Of a stretch of DNA of 22,912 bases, positions 13,905 to 21,800 are shown piece after piece; positions within the stretch are counted from its first letter, which is position 1; the number at the start of each line of letters is the position of its first letter. The position numbers were made by a program, and so were the translations under genes. The notes below the pieces were generated by a model. That model was given only the letters and a program-made list of their open reading frames with translations, did not search any database and was not told where the DNA came from. This DNA comes from SZUA-365 sp964635845 (GTDB lineage: Bacteria > Bacteroidota > Ignavibacteria > SZUA-365), in NCBI GenBank assembly GCA_964635845.1, contig CAZWNO010000066.1, positions 1-22,912 on the forward strand, written 5' to 3'.

Positions 13905-14728
13905 TCGCGCGCGTCGCAATCGACGGACGAGAATACGCGGCCGATCTCGCCCACGGCCGCAGCATCGCGATTCCGCTGCTCTTCGATGGTCCGCAGCCGA
14001 ACAGCTACGGCGTCCCGCCGGCGCGATCGCAGGCGTATGAGGACGGTGCATTCATCGGCGACACGCGCCGCGGCGGCAGCTGCAATTTCGAAACCGTGAC
14101 GCTCACTCCGCACTGCAACGGCACGCATACCGAATGCGTCGGCCACATCACCGCGGAACGCATCTCCGTCGAGTCGATGCTCACCCCCGCGCTGTTTCCC
14201 GCCACGCTTGTTTCGGTATCGCCGGTACCCGCGCCGCGGAGCGGCGAGTCCTACGAGCCGCGCAAGGAGGAGGGCGACTTCCTCATCACCGCTGCGGCGC
14301 TGCGCGAAGCGCTGACGGGAGAGTCGGCATTCCATCAGGCCGTCATCATACGGACGCTGCCCAACGACGCGGGAAAAACCGCGCGGCGCTACCTGGAAAC
14401 GCCGGCGCCGTACTTCAGCATCGAGGCCATGCGGTACCTGCGCGTGCTCGGCGTGCGCCATCTGCTGGTGGACATCCCTTCACTCGACCGCGCGTTCGAC
14501 GAGGGACGCATGACGGCGCATCACATTTTCTGGGACATGCCCGCCGGCAGCCGCGCGCTGCCCGCCGGGGCAGGCCGCGCGCGTTCGGTGACGGAGATGA
14601 TCTACGTGTCCGACGAGATCCCCGACGGCCGCTGCCTCGTCGACCTGCAGATCGCGCCTTTCGCGGCCGACGCCGCCCCGAGCCGTCCCGTCCTTTTCGC
14701 TCTCACACCCATCTCCACAGGCACATGA
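13901..14728 (+). CDS. Cyclase-family protein, probable kynurenine formamidase (arylformamidase)
   Basis: A 275-residue metal-dependent hydrolase of the cyclase/KynB superfamily (PF04199 type). It probably cleaves N-formylkynurenine to kynurenine and formate, the only step between TDO and KMO not otherwise covered by the cluster. The metal motif HxxGTHxExxxH is at H71, H76, E78, H82 (PHCNGTHTECVGH). Classical KynB has HxGTHxD, so the Asp is replaced by Glu with one extra spacing residue. Other conserved patches are LLVDIPSLDR (188-197) and AHHIFWDMP (206-214). It is about 65 residues longer than KynB and belongs to a divergent branch, so identity is inferred from family and neighbours. Three ATG repeats precede the gene; only the third opens the full frame. 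The stop overlaps the kynureninase ATG (ATGA). Confidence 0.8.
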   Translation: MIARVAIDGREYAADLAHGRSIAIPLLFDGPQPNSYGVPPARSQAYEDGAFIGDTRRGGSCNFETVTLTPHCNGTHTECVGHITAERISVESMLTPALFPATLVSVSPVPAPRSGESYEPRKEEGDFLITAAALREALTGESAFHQAVIIRTLPNDAGKTARRYLETPAPYFSIEAMRYLRVLGVRHLLVDIPSLDRAFDEGRMTAHHIFWDMPAGSRALPAGAGRARSVTEMIYVSDEIPDGRCLVDLQIAPFAADAAPSRPVLFALTPISTGT

Positions 14729-16143
14729 ACAAGCACATGCAGTCCGCAAACGACGACCGCGACGCATTCAACGACGGTGAGGTAAACGACGACCGCGACG
14801 TATTCAACGACGGCGCTTTCAACGGCGGCGAATTCAACGGCGGTGCACTCAACGGCGGCGCTTTCAACGATGGTGCATTCAACGACGGCGAGGCATTCGC
14901 CGTCCGCATGGACGACGCGGATCCGCTTGGCGGCTTCCGCGCGCAGTTCCACATCCCGCGTTCCCCCGGCGGAGAGGATCAGATCTATCTCTGCGGAAAT
15001 TCGCTCGGGCTTCAGCCCGTCGCCGCGCGGGACTTCGTCGAGCAGGAACTGCGCGACTGGGCCGAACTCGGCGTCGAGGGCCATTTCCACGCGAAACACC
15101 CCTGGATGCCCTATCACGAAACGCTGACGGAACAGACCGCCCGCATCGTCGGCGCGCTGCCGGTGGAAGTCGTGACCATGAACACGCTCACGGTGAACCT
15201 CCATCTGCTGATGGTCTCGTTCTACCGTCCCACCGCTTCGCGGTACAAGATCATCATCGAGGAGAAGGCGTTTCCCTCGGACCAGTACGCCGCCGCTTCG
15301 CAGCTGCGCTTCCACGGCTTCGATCCCGCCGACGGCGTCGTGGAGATTCCCATGGACGCCGACGGACACTTCTCCACCGACGCCGCGCTCGCGACCATCG
15401 CGCGCCACCGCGGCGATGCGGCGCTGCTGCTGCTCGGCGGAGTGAACTACTACAACGGCCAGCTTTTCGATATCCCGGCGATCACGCGCGCCGCGCGGGA
15501 TGCGGGAATCACCGTCGGCGTGGACTGCGCGCACGCCGCGGGGAATGTTCCCCTGCGCCTGCATGACTGGGATGTGGATTTCGCGGCCTGGTGTTCCTAC
15601 AAATATCTCAACGCCGGTCCCGGCTGCACGGCGGCCTGTTTCGTGCACGAGCGCCACGCGCGCCGCGACGATCTGCCGCGCTTCACGGGGTGGTGGGGAC
15701 ACGACAAGGCGACGCGCTTCGCGATGCCGCCGGAATTCCGTCCCATCGAAGGCGCGGAAGGATGGCAGCTGAGCAATCCGTCGATCCTGCCGCTGGCCGC
15801 GCTGCGCGCTTCCCTCGAACTCTTCGACCGCGCCGGCATGGACGCGCTGCGCGCGAAGAGCCTGCGGCTGACCGGGTACCTGGAATTCCTGCTTCGCGGC
15901 AGGTCGCGTGCGGAATGGAGCATCATCACGCCCGGCGATCCCGCGCAGCGCGGCTGCCAGCTCTCCCTGCGCGTGTCCCGCCGCGGACGACAACTCTTCG
16001 ATCACCTCGCCGCGGCCGGCGTGATCTGCGACTGGCGCGAACCCGATGTCATCCGTGTCGCTCCGGTTCCTCTCTACAACAGCTTCACCGACGTCCGCCG
16101 TTTCGCCGCCCGTTTCCACGCATTCTTCGACTCCACGATGTGA
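14725..16143 (+). CDS. kynU: Kynureninase with a repeat-rich N-terminal extension
   Basis: A 472-residue PLP enzyme that cleaves 3-hydroxykynurenine (and kynurenine) to 3-hydroxyanthranilate and alanine. The PLP lysine is K293 in WCSYKYLNAGPG, and D268 in GVDCAHAAGN stacks on the cofactor. GNSLGLQP (91-98), WGHDK (324-328) and the GWQLSNPSI block (346-354) are kynureninase hallmarks. The conserved protein begins near residue 60 (AVRMDDADPLGGF). Residues 1-58 are an unusual Asn/Asp/Gly/Phe extension built of five-residue repeats (see the repeat feature). ATG 14725 overlaps the formamidase stop by ATGA, supporting translational coupling. An internal start at M62 would remove the extension and cannot be excluded. 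Enzyme action is cytoplasmic and usually dimeric. Confidence 0.94.
   Translation: MNKHMQSANDDRDAFNDGEVNDDRDVFNDGAFNGGEFNGGALNGGAFNDGAFNDGEAFAVRMDDADPLGGFRAQFHIPRSPGGEDQIYLCGNSLGLQPVAARDFVEQELRDWAELGVEGHFHAKHPWMPYHETLTEQTARIVGALPVEVVTMNTLTVNLHLLMVSFYRPTASRYKIIIEEKAFPSDQYAAASQLRFHGFDPADGVVEIPMDADGHFSTDAALATIARHRGDAALLLLGGVNYYNGQLFDIPAITRAARDAGITVGVDCAHAAGNVPLRLHDWDVDFAAWCSYKYLNAGPGCTAACFVHERHARRDDLPRFTGWWGHDKATRFAMPPEFRPIEGAEGWQLSNPSILPLAALRASLELFDRAGMDALRAKSLRLTGYLEFLLRGRSRAEWSIITPGDPAQRGCQLSLRVSRRGRQLFDHLAAAGVICDWREPDVIRVAPVPLYNSFTDVRRFAARFHAFFDSTM
14750..14897 (+). repeat. 15-bp/5-residue coding repeat in the kynureninase N-terminus
   Basis: The region encodes DAFNDGEV, then DVFNDG and a run of five-residue units (AFNGG, EFNGG, ALNGG, AFNDG, AFNDG) at about residues 31-55. 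The DNA unit is close to TTCAACGGCGGYGMN. A larger 31-nt duplication is also seen (14750-14780 and 14787-14817, differing at two bases). Units are in frame, so expansion or contraction changes protein length by five residues. The pattern resembles but does not match canonical pentapeptide repeats. It lies outside the PLP fold. Confidence 0.85.
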
Positions 16144-16167
16144 CGGCATCACCAGCAGCACGCAGCC

Positions 16168-17547
16168 ATGACGAAATCACAGCAGCATATCCTCCTCGTC
16201 GGCGCCGGCCTCGCCGGTTCACTGCTTTCCATATACCTCGCGCGCCGGGGTTTCACGGTCGACGTGTACGAGCGCCGCGCGGACATGCGCCGTGTGCACA
16301 TGAGCGCGGGACGCTCGATCAACCTCGCGCTGTCGGCCCGCGGGATCCACGCCCTGCGCGAGGTCGGGCTTCTCGACGCCATGATGGAAGTCGCCATCCC
16401 CATGCGGGGACGCATGATCCACGACACGGACGGCCAAACGACGTTCCAGCCCTACGGGCGGGACGACTCCGAGGTGATCCATTCCATATCACGCGGGGAG
16501 CTGAACAGGAAGCTCATGGATCTCGCCGAAAGCCATCCCCATGTGCGCATTCATTTCAACCAGCGCTGCGAAGGCATGGACTTCGAAAGTCGCGACGTGC
16601 GTTTCACGGACGAAGAGACCGGATTATCCTGTACACGGCGCGCGGACACCGTCATCGCCACCGACGGCGCGGGATCGCCTCTGCGGCAGTCGATGGAAAG
16701 GCGCGAGGGCTTCGTCGCGACACAGGAATTCCTCGAGCACGGCTACAAGGAGCTTACGATTCCCGCGGGCGACGGCGGGGCGTTCCCCATCGAGAAGCAC
16801 GCGCTGCATATCTGGCCGCGGCATTCGTTCATGCTCATCGCGCTCCCGAATATCGACGGCAGCTTTACCTGCACGCTCTTCCTGCAGCATGAGGGGGATC
16901 CGGGATTCTCCTCTCTCGACACTCCGGAGCGGGTGCGCGCATTCTTCGCGAGGGAGTTTCCGGATGCGCTGCCGCTGATTCCCTCGCTCGCGGAAGAATT
17001 CGCCGCCAATCCCGTCGGCGCGCTGGGCACCGTGCGCTGCTATCCCTGGCACGTGGGCGGCAGGGCCGCGCTGCTCGGCGACGCCTGCCATGCCGTCGTA
17101 CCGTTCTACGGACAGGGCATGAACTGCGCCTTCGAGGACTGCAGCGAACTCAACCGATGCCTCGATGAATTCGGTCACGATTGGGATCGCGTCTTCGAAG
17201 CGTACCAGGAGCGCCGCAAGGTGAACACGGATTCGATTGCGGAACTCGCGCTGGAGAATTTCGTGGAAATGCGCGACCGGGTCGCCGATCCGCATTTCCT
17301 GCTTACCAAGCAGGTCGGACTCGCACTCGAGGAGCGCTTTCCGGAGTATTTCATCCCGAAATACTCGATGGTCACCTTCCACCGCACTCCCTACGCCGTT
17401 GCGAAGCGCCGCGGGGAGATCCAGCAGCAGATTCTCGAGGAGCTGACCCGCGGCGTCGACACGCCCGGACAGGTGGACTTCACGCGCGCCGCCCGGCTGA
17501 TCACCGAACGCCTGCGTCCCTATAAAGATGACGCAGGTCCTTTATGA
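16168..17547 (+). CDS. kmo: Kynurenine 3-monooxygenase
   Basis: A 459-residue FAD-dependent aromatic hydroxylase that converts kynurenine to 3-hydroxykynurenine using NADPH and O2. The N-terminal dinucleotide fold has VGAGLAG (11-17) and the ribose-binding acid in VYERR (E35). The second FAD motif GDACHAVVPFYGQG (304-317) is complete. Substrate residues match the characterised enzymes in spacing: R82, Y96, N364/E367/M368 in ENFVEMRD and Y399 in PKYSMVTFH. The protein lacks the long C-terminal membrane anchor of mitochondrial KMO, so it is probably soluble or weakly membrane-associated. It lies 24 bp after kynureninase and 21 bp before TDO, clearly within the same operon. No clear ribosome-binding sequence precedes ATG 16168. 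Confidence 0.96.
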   Translation: MTKSQQHILLVGAGLAGSLLSIYLARRGFTVDVYERRADMRRVHMSAGRSINLALSARGIHALREVGLLDAMMEVAIPMRGRMIHDTDGQTTFQPYGRDDSEVIHSISRGELNRKLMDLAESHPHVRIHFNQRCEGMDFESRDVRFTDEETGLSCTRRADTVIATDGAGSPLRQSMERREGFVATQEFLEHGYKELTIPAGDGGAFPIEKHALHIWPRHSFMLIALPNIDGSFTCTLFLQHEGDPGFSSLDTPERVRAFFAREFPDALPLIPSLAEEFAANPVGALGTVRCYPWHVGGRAALLGDACHAVVPFYGQGMNCAFEDCSELNRCLDEFGHDWDRVFEAYQERRKVNTDSIAELALENFVEMRDRVADPHFLLTKQVGLALEERFPEYFIPKYSMVTFHRTPYAVAKRRGEIQQQILEELTRGVDTPGQVDFTRAARLITERLRPYKDDAGPL

Positions 17548-17568
17548 CGAACCGACAGGAGATACTTG

Positions 17569-18669
17569 ATGGATAAGCCCTTCCCCCCGGTGTACTACTC
17601 CGACTACCTGCAGCTCGACCGGCTGCTCGACAGCCAGCATCGCAAGAGCGAGGAGTACGGCGCACCCGCGCACGACGAGATGCTCTTCATCATCGTTCAT
17701 CAGGCCTACGAGCTGTGGTTCAAGCAGATCCTGTTTGAAATGGATTCCGTGATCGCCGCGCTCTCGGCGGATCCCGTCGAGGAGTCGCACATCGGCGTGA
17801 GCGTCTCTCGCCTGCAGCGCGTGATTGAAATCCAGAAGGTGCTCATCGACCAGCTGCGCATCGTCGAGACCATGACACCGCTGGACTTCCTGGACTTCCG
17901 CGATTTCCTCTTCCCGGCCTCCGGCTTCCAGAGCATCCAGTTCCGCCTGCTGGAAATCCGTCTCGGCCTGCGCGCCGAAGCGCGGCTGCGCTACAACAAC
18001 GCGGCCTACCACAGCAGGGTCTCGCCCGCGCATCGCGATCAGCTCATCGCCGCGGAACAGCAGCCTACGCTCTTCGACGCGGTAGAAACCTGGCTCCAAC
18101 GCACGCCCTTCCTGGAGACGGGATCGTTCCGCTTCTGGGAAGCGTATCGCGGCGCGGTACATGCGATGCTGAAGAGCGATCGCGCGGTCATCGACCGGAA
18201 TCCCACGCTCGGGCAGGAGGAGAAACAGCAGCAGCTCATGGAACTTGACGCGACCGCCGCGCATTTCGACGCACTGTTCGATCCTTCCCTGCAGGAAGCC
18301 ATGCGGAAGGAAAGCCGACAGCGGTTTTCGCAGCGCGCGATGCTCGCCTCCCTCTTCATCTCGCTCTACCGCGACCAGCCCATACTCACCATGCCGTACC
18401 GGCTCATCGCCGCGCTGGTGGATGTCGACGAACTGATGACCACCTGGCGCTACCGCCACGCGCTCATGGTGCACCGAATGATCGGCACGAAAATCGGTAC
18501 CGGCGGTTCCTCGGGATTCCATTATCTCAAATCCACCGCCGAAAACCATCGCGTCTTTTCCGATCTCACGAATTTGTCTACCTTCATGATACCGCGCGCC
18601 GCGCTGCCGGAACTCCCGGCGCCCCTTCGCGCGCGGCTCGGATTCGTACACAACAGCGGAGACCGGTGA
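17569..18669 (+). CDS. kynA: Tryptophan 2,3-dioxygenase
   Basis: A 366-residue haem dioxygenase catalysing the first and usually rate-limiting step, tryptophan plus O2 to N-formylkynurenine. Motifs follow the family: FIIVHQAYELWFKQI (40-54) with distal H44, ASGFQSIQFRLLE (117-129) with R126 for the substrate carboxylate, WRYRHALMVHRMIG (293-306) with axial haem ligand H297, and GTGGSSGFHYL (310-320). The length is closer to animal TDO than to the roughly 280-residue Xanthomonas type. ATG 17569 has AGGAG 7 nt upstream; the TTG just before it is a less likely start. Its last bases overlap the GTG start of the RNA methyltransferase (GTGA). Being the entry enzyme yet the last catabolic gene, its expression depends on the whole transcript unless an internal promoter exists. 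Confidence 0.96.
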   Translation: MDKPFPPVYYSDYLQLDRLLDSQHRKSEEYGAPAHDEMLFIIVHQAYELWFKQILFEMDSVIAALSADPVEESHIGVSVSRLQRVIEIQKVLIDQLRIVETMTPLDFLDFRDFLFPASGFQSIQFRLLEIRLGLRAEARLRYNNAAYHSRVSPAHRDQLIAAEQQPTLFDAVETWLQRTPFLETGSFRFWEAYRGAVHAMLKSDRAVIDRNPTLGQEEKQQQLMELDATAAHFDALFDPSLQEAMRKESRQRFSQRAMLASLFISLYRDQPILTMPYRLIAALVDVDELMTTWRYRHALMVHRMIGTKIGTGGSSGFHYLKSTAENHRVFSDLTNLSTFMIPRAALPELPAPLRARLGFVHNSGDR

Positions 18670-20159
18670 TCCCTGCGTCGACGACGCGCGCGACGATGCT
18701 GCTCGAGCACGCCGCGGAACTCGCGCGCCTTCTGCTCAAGTCCTCCCAGCCGCCGAGGCAGCTCGCCTCGACGTATCTGCACGCACAGAAGCGGCTCGCA
18801 GCGGAAGAGCGCGAGTTCGTCTCGGCTGCAGCGCATCACGCGCTGCGGGCCTGGCGTTTCGCGCGCGCCTGTGCCACTGGTGATCCTTCGGATGTCGACC
18901 TGCGGCCCCCCGCAGCCGAAACCCGCGCTGTCACCGCCACCGCGATCATCCTCTCCGCACACGGATTTCTCCCCGCCTTTTTCGAACCACTCGATGCCTG
19001 GATTCCCCCGGCGGCCGAACTGCTCACACGCGAAGGCCCGATCCCGATCGATGCCGTGCTGCGGAACGCAGGCCGCTGGGACGCCGCCTGCGTGCCGGCA
19101 GGCCGCGACGGAGACGCCGCATTTACGCCGGCGGGCCGCGTTGGTAACGCCGAGGCCGCGGCGGACGCACCGCCCGTCGGCGAGGCGGATGCCCGACTGG
19201 CGACAGCCCTGCGATGGTCGCTGCCCGACTGGGTGCTTCGCGCCTGGCGCGAACAGGATCCGCCGCTGTCCTTCCCGTTCATCGCCAGGCTCGGACGCGG
19301 ACTCTCCACCGCCGCGCCGCTGACGCTGCGCGTCAACCGCCTGCGCGGAGATCGGGACGCGCTGCTGGAGGAGCTGCAGGCGGGCGGTATCGATGCGATC
19401 CCTCACCCCGTCCTGCCCGAGGCCCTGGTGGTGCGGAAGCGGCAGTCCCTCACCGAGACCGCATGGTACGCGGACGGTCTGTTTGAAGTGCAGGACGCCG
19501 GGAGCCAGCTCGTCACACACGCCTGCGATGTGCTCCCCGGCTGGCGCGTGCTCGACGCCTGCGCGGGTGGGGGCGGGAAAACCATGCATCTGGCCGACCG
19601 CATGCGCGACGACGGGCTCATCGTCGCCTGTGACATCGGGCGAGGCAAGCTGCGGGGACTCGAGGAACGCGGGACACGCCTCGACCTCCGAAGCGTCCGC
19701 ACCGCGATTGTCCCCGCGGAATCCGGCGCCGGTGAAAGCGGAGATACTCCCGAGGCCACATCGAAATTCGATTGCGTGCTCGTGGATGCGCCGTGTTCAG
19801 GCTTCGGAACGGTGCGCCGGCATCCCGCACTCAAGTGGCGCCTGACGGAAAAAACGGTCTCGCGCCTCGCCGCGCGTCAGTCGGCTATCCTTGCCGGCAA
19901 TGCCGCGCATGTACGGAAGGGCGGGATACTCGTCTACGCGACCTGTTCCCTGCTGCCACAGGAAAACGATGCCGTGGTCCGGAATTTCCTGGCGACGCAT
20001 CCGGATTTCGCGCCGGCTCCGCTCGCGCCGCATTTCAGCGCCGCCGGCATTACTTCGAAACCGCTCCGGAAAAAAACGGATGCACTGCTCCTCCCTCCCG
20101 ATCTTCTCGATTCCGACGGATTCTTCATGGCGAGATTCCATCGCCGTCACGACCTGTAG
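18666..20159 (+). CDS. RsmB/NOP2-family RNA (cytosine-5) methyltransferase
   Basis: A 497-residue SAM-dependent RNA m5C methyltransferase. A NusB-like helical N-terminus covers about 10-135. The SAM site is LDACAGGGGKT (296-306). Motif IV is DAPCSG with C377, and motif VI is YATCSL with nucleophile C427, the two-cysteine arrangement of this family. The target is probably 16S rRNA, but the exact cytosine cannot be read. Residues 139-160 are an in-frame 33-bp duplication (DAACVPAGRDG then DAAFTPAGRVG) in a linker, making the protein longer than usual. The GTG start at 18666 overlaps the TDO stop and has GGAG 4 nt upstream; ATG at 18696 is the alternative. Linkage to tryptophan catabolism is probably only positional. 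The 3' end overlaps the convergent glycosyltransferase gene by 35 bp. Confidence 0.9.
   Translation: MIPASTTRATMLLEHAAELARLLLKSSQPPRQLASTYLHAQKRLAAEEREFVSAAAHHALRAWRFARACATGDPSDVDLRPPAAETRAVTATAIILSAHGFLPAFFEPLDAWIPPAAELLTREGPIPIDAVLRNAGRWDAACVPAGRDGDAAFTPAGRVGNAEAAADAPPVGEADARLATALRWSLPDWVLRAWREQDPPLSFPFIARLGRGLSTAAPLTLRVNRLRGDRDALLEELQAGGIDAIPHPVLPEALVVRKRQSLTETAWYADGLFEVQDAGSQLVTHACDVLPGWRVLDACAGGGGKTMHLADRMRDDGLIVACDIGRGKLRGLEERGTRLDLRSVRTAIVPAESGAGESGDTPEATSKFDCVLVDAPCSGFGTVRRHPALKWRLTEKTVSRLAARQSAILAGNAAHVRKGGILVYATCSLLPQENDAVVRNFLATHPDFAPAPLAPHFSAAGITSKPLRKKTDALLLPPDLLDSDGFFMARFHRRHDL
19080..19145 (+). repeat. In-frame 33-bp tandem duplication inside the RNA methyltransferase gene
   Basis: Two 33-bp units (19080-19112 and 19113-19145) encode DAACVPAGRDG and DAAFTPAGRVG, followed by a degenerate third start (NAEA). 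They lie in the linker between the NusB-like region and the methyltransferase core, where insertions are tolerated. Divergence between the copies shows the duplication is not very recent. Confidence 0.75.
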
Positions 20160-21183
20160 CATCCGCGGCTCGGAGCAGGTCCCGGCAGGCATGTTCGACG
20201 CGATCGGTGCTGATTCCCTCCATGCATCCGTCATCTGACTGCACGACACGATGACGCTCGCCCCGAGGTCCCCACTCCCATCCCGCCGTGGGACCGAACA
20301 GCGACACAGTCGGACATCCGCTAAATGCCGCGACGTGCATCGTGCCCGTATCGTTGACCAGGTAAAGCCGGAGGCGGCGGAACACCGCCGCGAGCACGGG
20401 CAGGTCCAGCCGACGTAGTATCAGATGTTCTACTCCTTTTTTATCCAGCGCCCCCCTCAGCACGCGCACCTCCGCATCGTCGAGCGCGCCCGCGGTGATC
20501 ACGACATCACCGGCGCCGGAGCACGAAAGGCCGGCCATCACTTCGGCGAAGCGGTTCGCCGGCCAGATATTCGCCGCCTTCCCCGCTCCGGGATGGACGC
20601 CGATCAGCGGGCGGCCGTCCGCCCACGCGCCGAGCGCGTTCCGCGCCGATGCCGCGCTGGCGTCTGAATCCGGCAGGCGGAGCGCCCGGATTTCCGCATC
20701 GGTGATCGCACATCCCGCGAGCGCCGCGATGTCGCGGTTGCGCTCCTCCTGATGCACGTGCTCCCGCCCCCAGCGCACATCCCGCTTGACATTGAGCAGC
20801 CGATGCATCGCATTCGGCTCATCGTCGATCGAACGCACACCGACGCGGATGCGCGCGCCGCTGAGGTACGCGGTGATATGCGAGGTGCGCGACATGGCGA
20901 CAGTCGAAGGGACGATCGCCAGGTCGAAGCGCCGCGCCCGGAGTGCACGATGCGCCCGGATCACTTCGGCCAGCGTCCCTTTCGCATAGTACACGACGTC
21001 GTCCACGAAGGGATTGACTTCCTTCAGTGGAATCGGATAGCGTGTCGGTGTGGCGAGCAGCGTGATCGACGCTTCGGGCCAGCGCCCGTGCAGGGCGGCG
21101 TACAGCGGCAGCGAACACAGCATGTCGCCGATGTGGTTGTGCCGGCGGATGACGAGGATGCGTTCGATGGATTCCGGATTCAC
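20125..21183 (-). CDS. Family 9 glycosyltransferase (ADP-heptose:LPS heptosyltransferase-like)
   Basis: A 352-residue GT-B enzyme of family GT9. The N-terminus ILVIRRHNHIGDMLCSLPL (9-27) contains D20 in GDML, the likely catalytic base. The C-terminal half has GVHPGAGKAANIWP and NDTGTMHVAAFSGCPTVSLFGPT, the donor-binding signature of the WaaC/WaaF/WaaQ group. Such enzymes add heptose or other sugars to lipopolysaccharide core or related glycans on the cytoplasmic side, which suggests a Gram-negative envelope. GTG at 21183 is preferred because it overlaps the stop of the preceding gene as GTGA and follows GAGGAG; another in-frame GTG at 21207 would add eight residues. The 3' end runs 35 bp into the convergent methyltransferase gene. 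The exact donor and acceptor are not determined. Confidence 0.88.
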   Translation of the reverse strand: MNPESIERILVIRRHNHIGDMLCSLPLYAALHGRWPEASITLLATPTRYPIPLKEVNPFVDDVVYYAKGTLAEVIRAHRALRARRFDLAIVPSTVAMSRTSHITAYLSGARIRVGVRSIDDEPNAMHRLLNVKRDVRWGREHVHQEERNRDIAALAGCAITDAEIRALRLPDSDASAASARNALGAWADGRPLIGVHPGAGKAANIWPANRFAEVMAGLSCSGAGDVVITAGALDDAEVRVLRGALDKKGVEHLILRRLDLPVLAAVFRRLRLYLVNDTGTMHVAAFSGCPTVSLFGPTAGWEWGPRGERHRVVQSDDGCMEGISTDRVEHACRDLLRAADATGRDGDGISP

Positions 21184-21800
21184 GCGCTCCTCTTTACCCA
21201 GGGACACGGTATGAACATCGGGACCTCACGCTGATATCGGCGATACTCCTCCCCGAATTCCGCGACGAGCTTGCGTTCCTCGAGGAACGCCCCGATCACG
21301 AAGTAGGCGACTCCGATCACGGTCAGGATCAGGTTCCCGGCAGTGGCTTCACCCGAGCAGAGCAGCAGCAGGATGCCCGCCGTGTAATAGGGATGGCGCA
21401 TGTACCGCAGGATGCCGCTGACGACGAACCCGGAAAATTCCGTCCGCTCTCCCGTGCGATGCTCCCGAATCTGCCGGAGTCCGAAAAAGAACGGCTGATC
21501 GTATTCACGCGCGGCAATCGCGAAAGTGATCAGCGACACCGCGACACCGGTCCAGCGGATCAGCTCCACGGACGCCGGCCATTCCCACAACACGGGCGAG
21601 TCGATGCGGTGCAGGAGATACGCCAGCGGAATGAGAGTGATGATGCTGACAAGGACATAGGCCAGGCGGTAGTACGCGATGCGGGAACCGAGCAGGCGGC
21701 GCATGCGCCGCATCCAGCCGGGCGCAATCAGCAGGCTGTGCTGCACGCACCAGAGAATGCAGGCGGCGGCGAGCAGGGCGTGGAGGGCGGCGGGGCTCAT
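21180..21800 (-). CDS. NnrU/isoprenylcysteine-methyltransferase-like integral membrane protein
   Basis: A 206-residue protein with about five or six membrane segments. The C-terminal half has RHPYYTAGILLL (135-146) and the EERKLVAEFGEEYRRYQREVP region (175-195 approximately), the SAM-binding signature of the ICMT/PEMT superfamily of membrane methyltransferases. The N-terminal CVQHSLL (18-24) recalls the QHS motif of NnrU and MddA-like proteins, the latter known to methylate methanethiol. The substrate is unknown: isoprenylcysteine, phospholipid and thiol roles are all compatible. ATG 21800 overlaps the stop of the LarA-like gene as ATGA, and its own stop overlaps the glycosyltransferase start as GTGA, so the three genes form a tightly coupled operon. 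Confidence 0.82.
   Translation of the reverse strand: MSPAALHALLAAACILWCVQHSLLIAPGWMRRMRRLLGSRIAYYRLAYVLVSIITLIPLAYLLHRIDSPVLWEWPASVELIRWTGVAVSLITFAIAAREYDQPFFFGLRQIREHRTGERTEFSGFVVSGILRYMRHPYYTAGILLLLCSGEATAGNLILTVIGVAYFVIGAFLEERKLVAEFGEEYRRYQREVPMFIPCPWVKRSA

Noticed and set aside
14602..16161. 519-residue minus-strand ORF
   Set aside because: Antisense shadow of kynureninase. The repeat-derived AVE/FAAVES runs mirror the sense-strand repeats.
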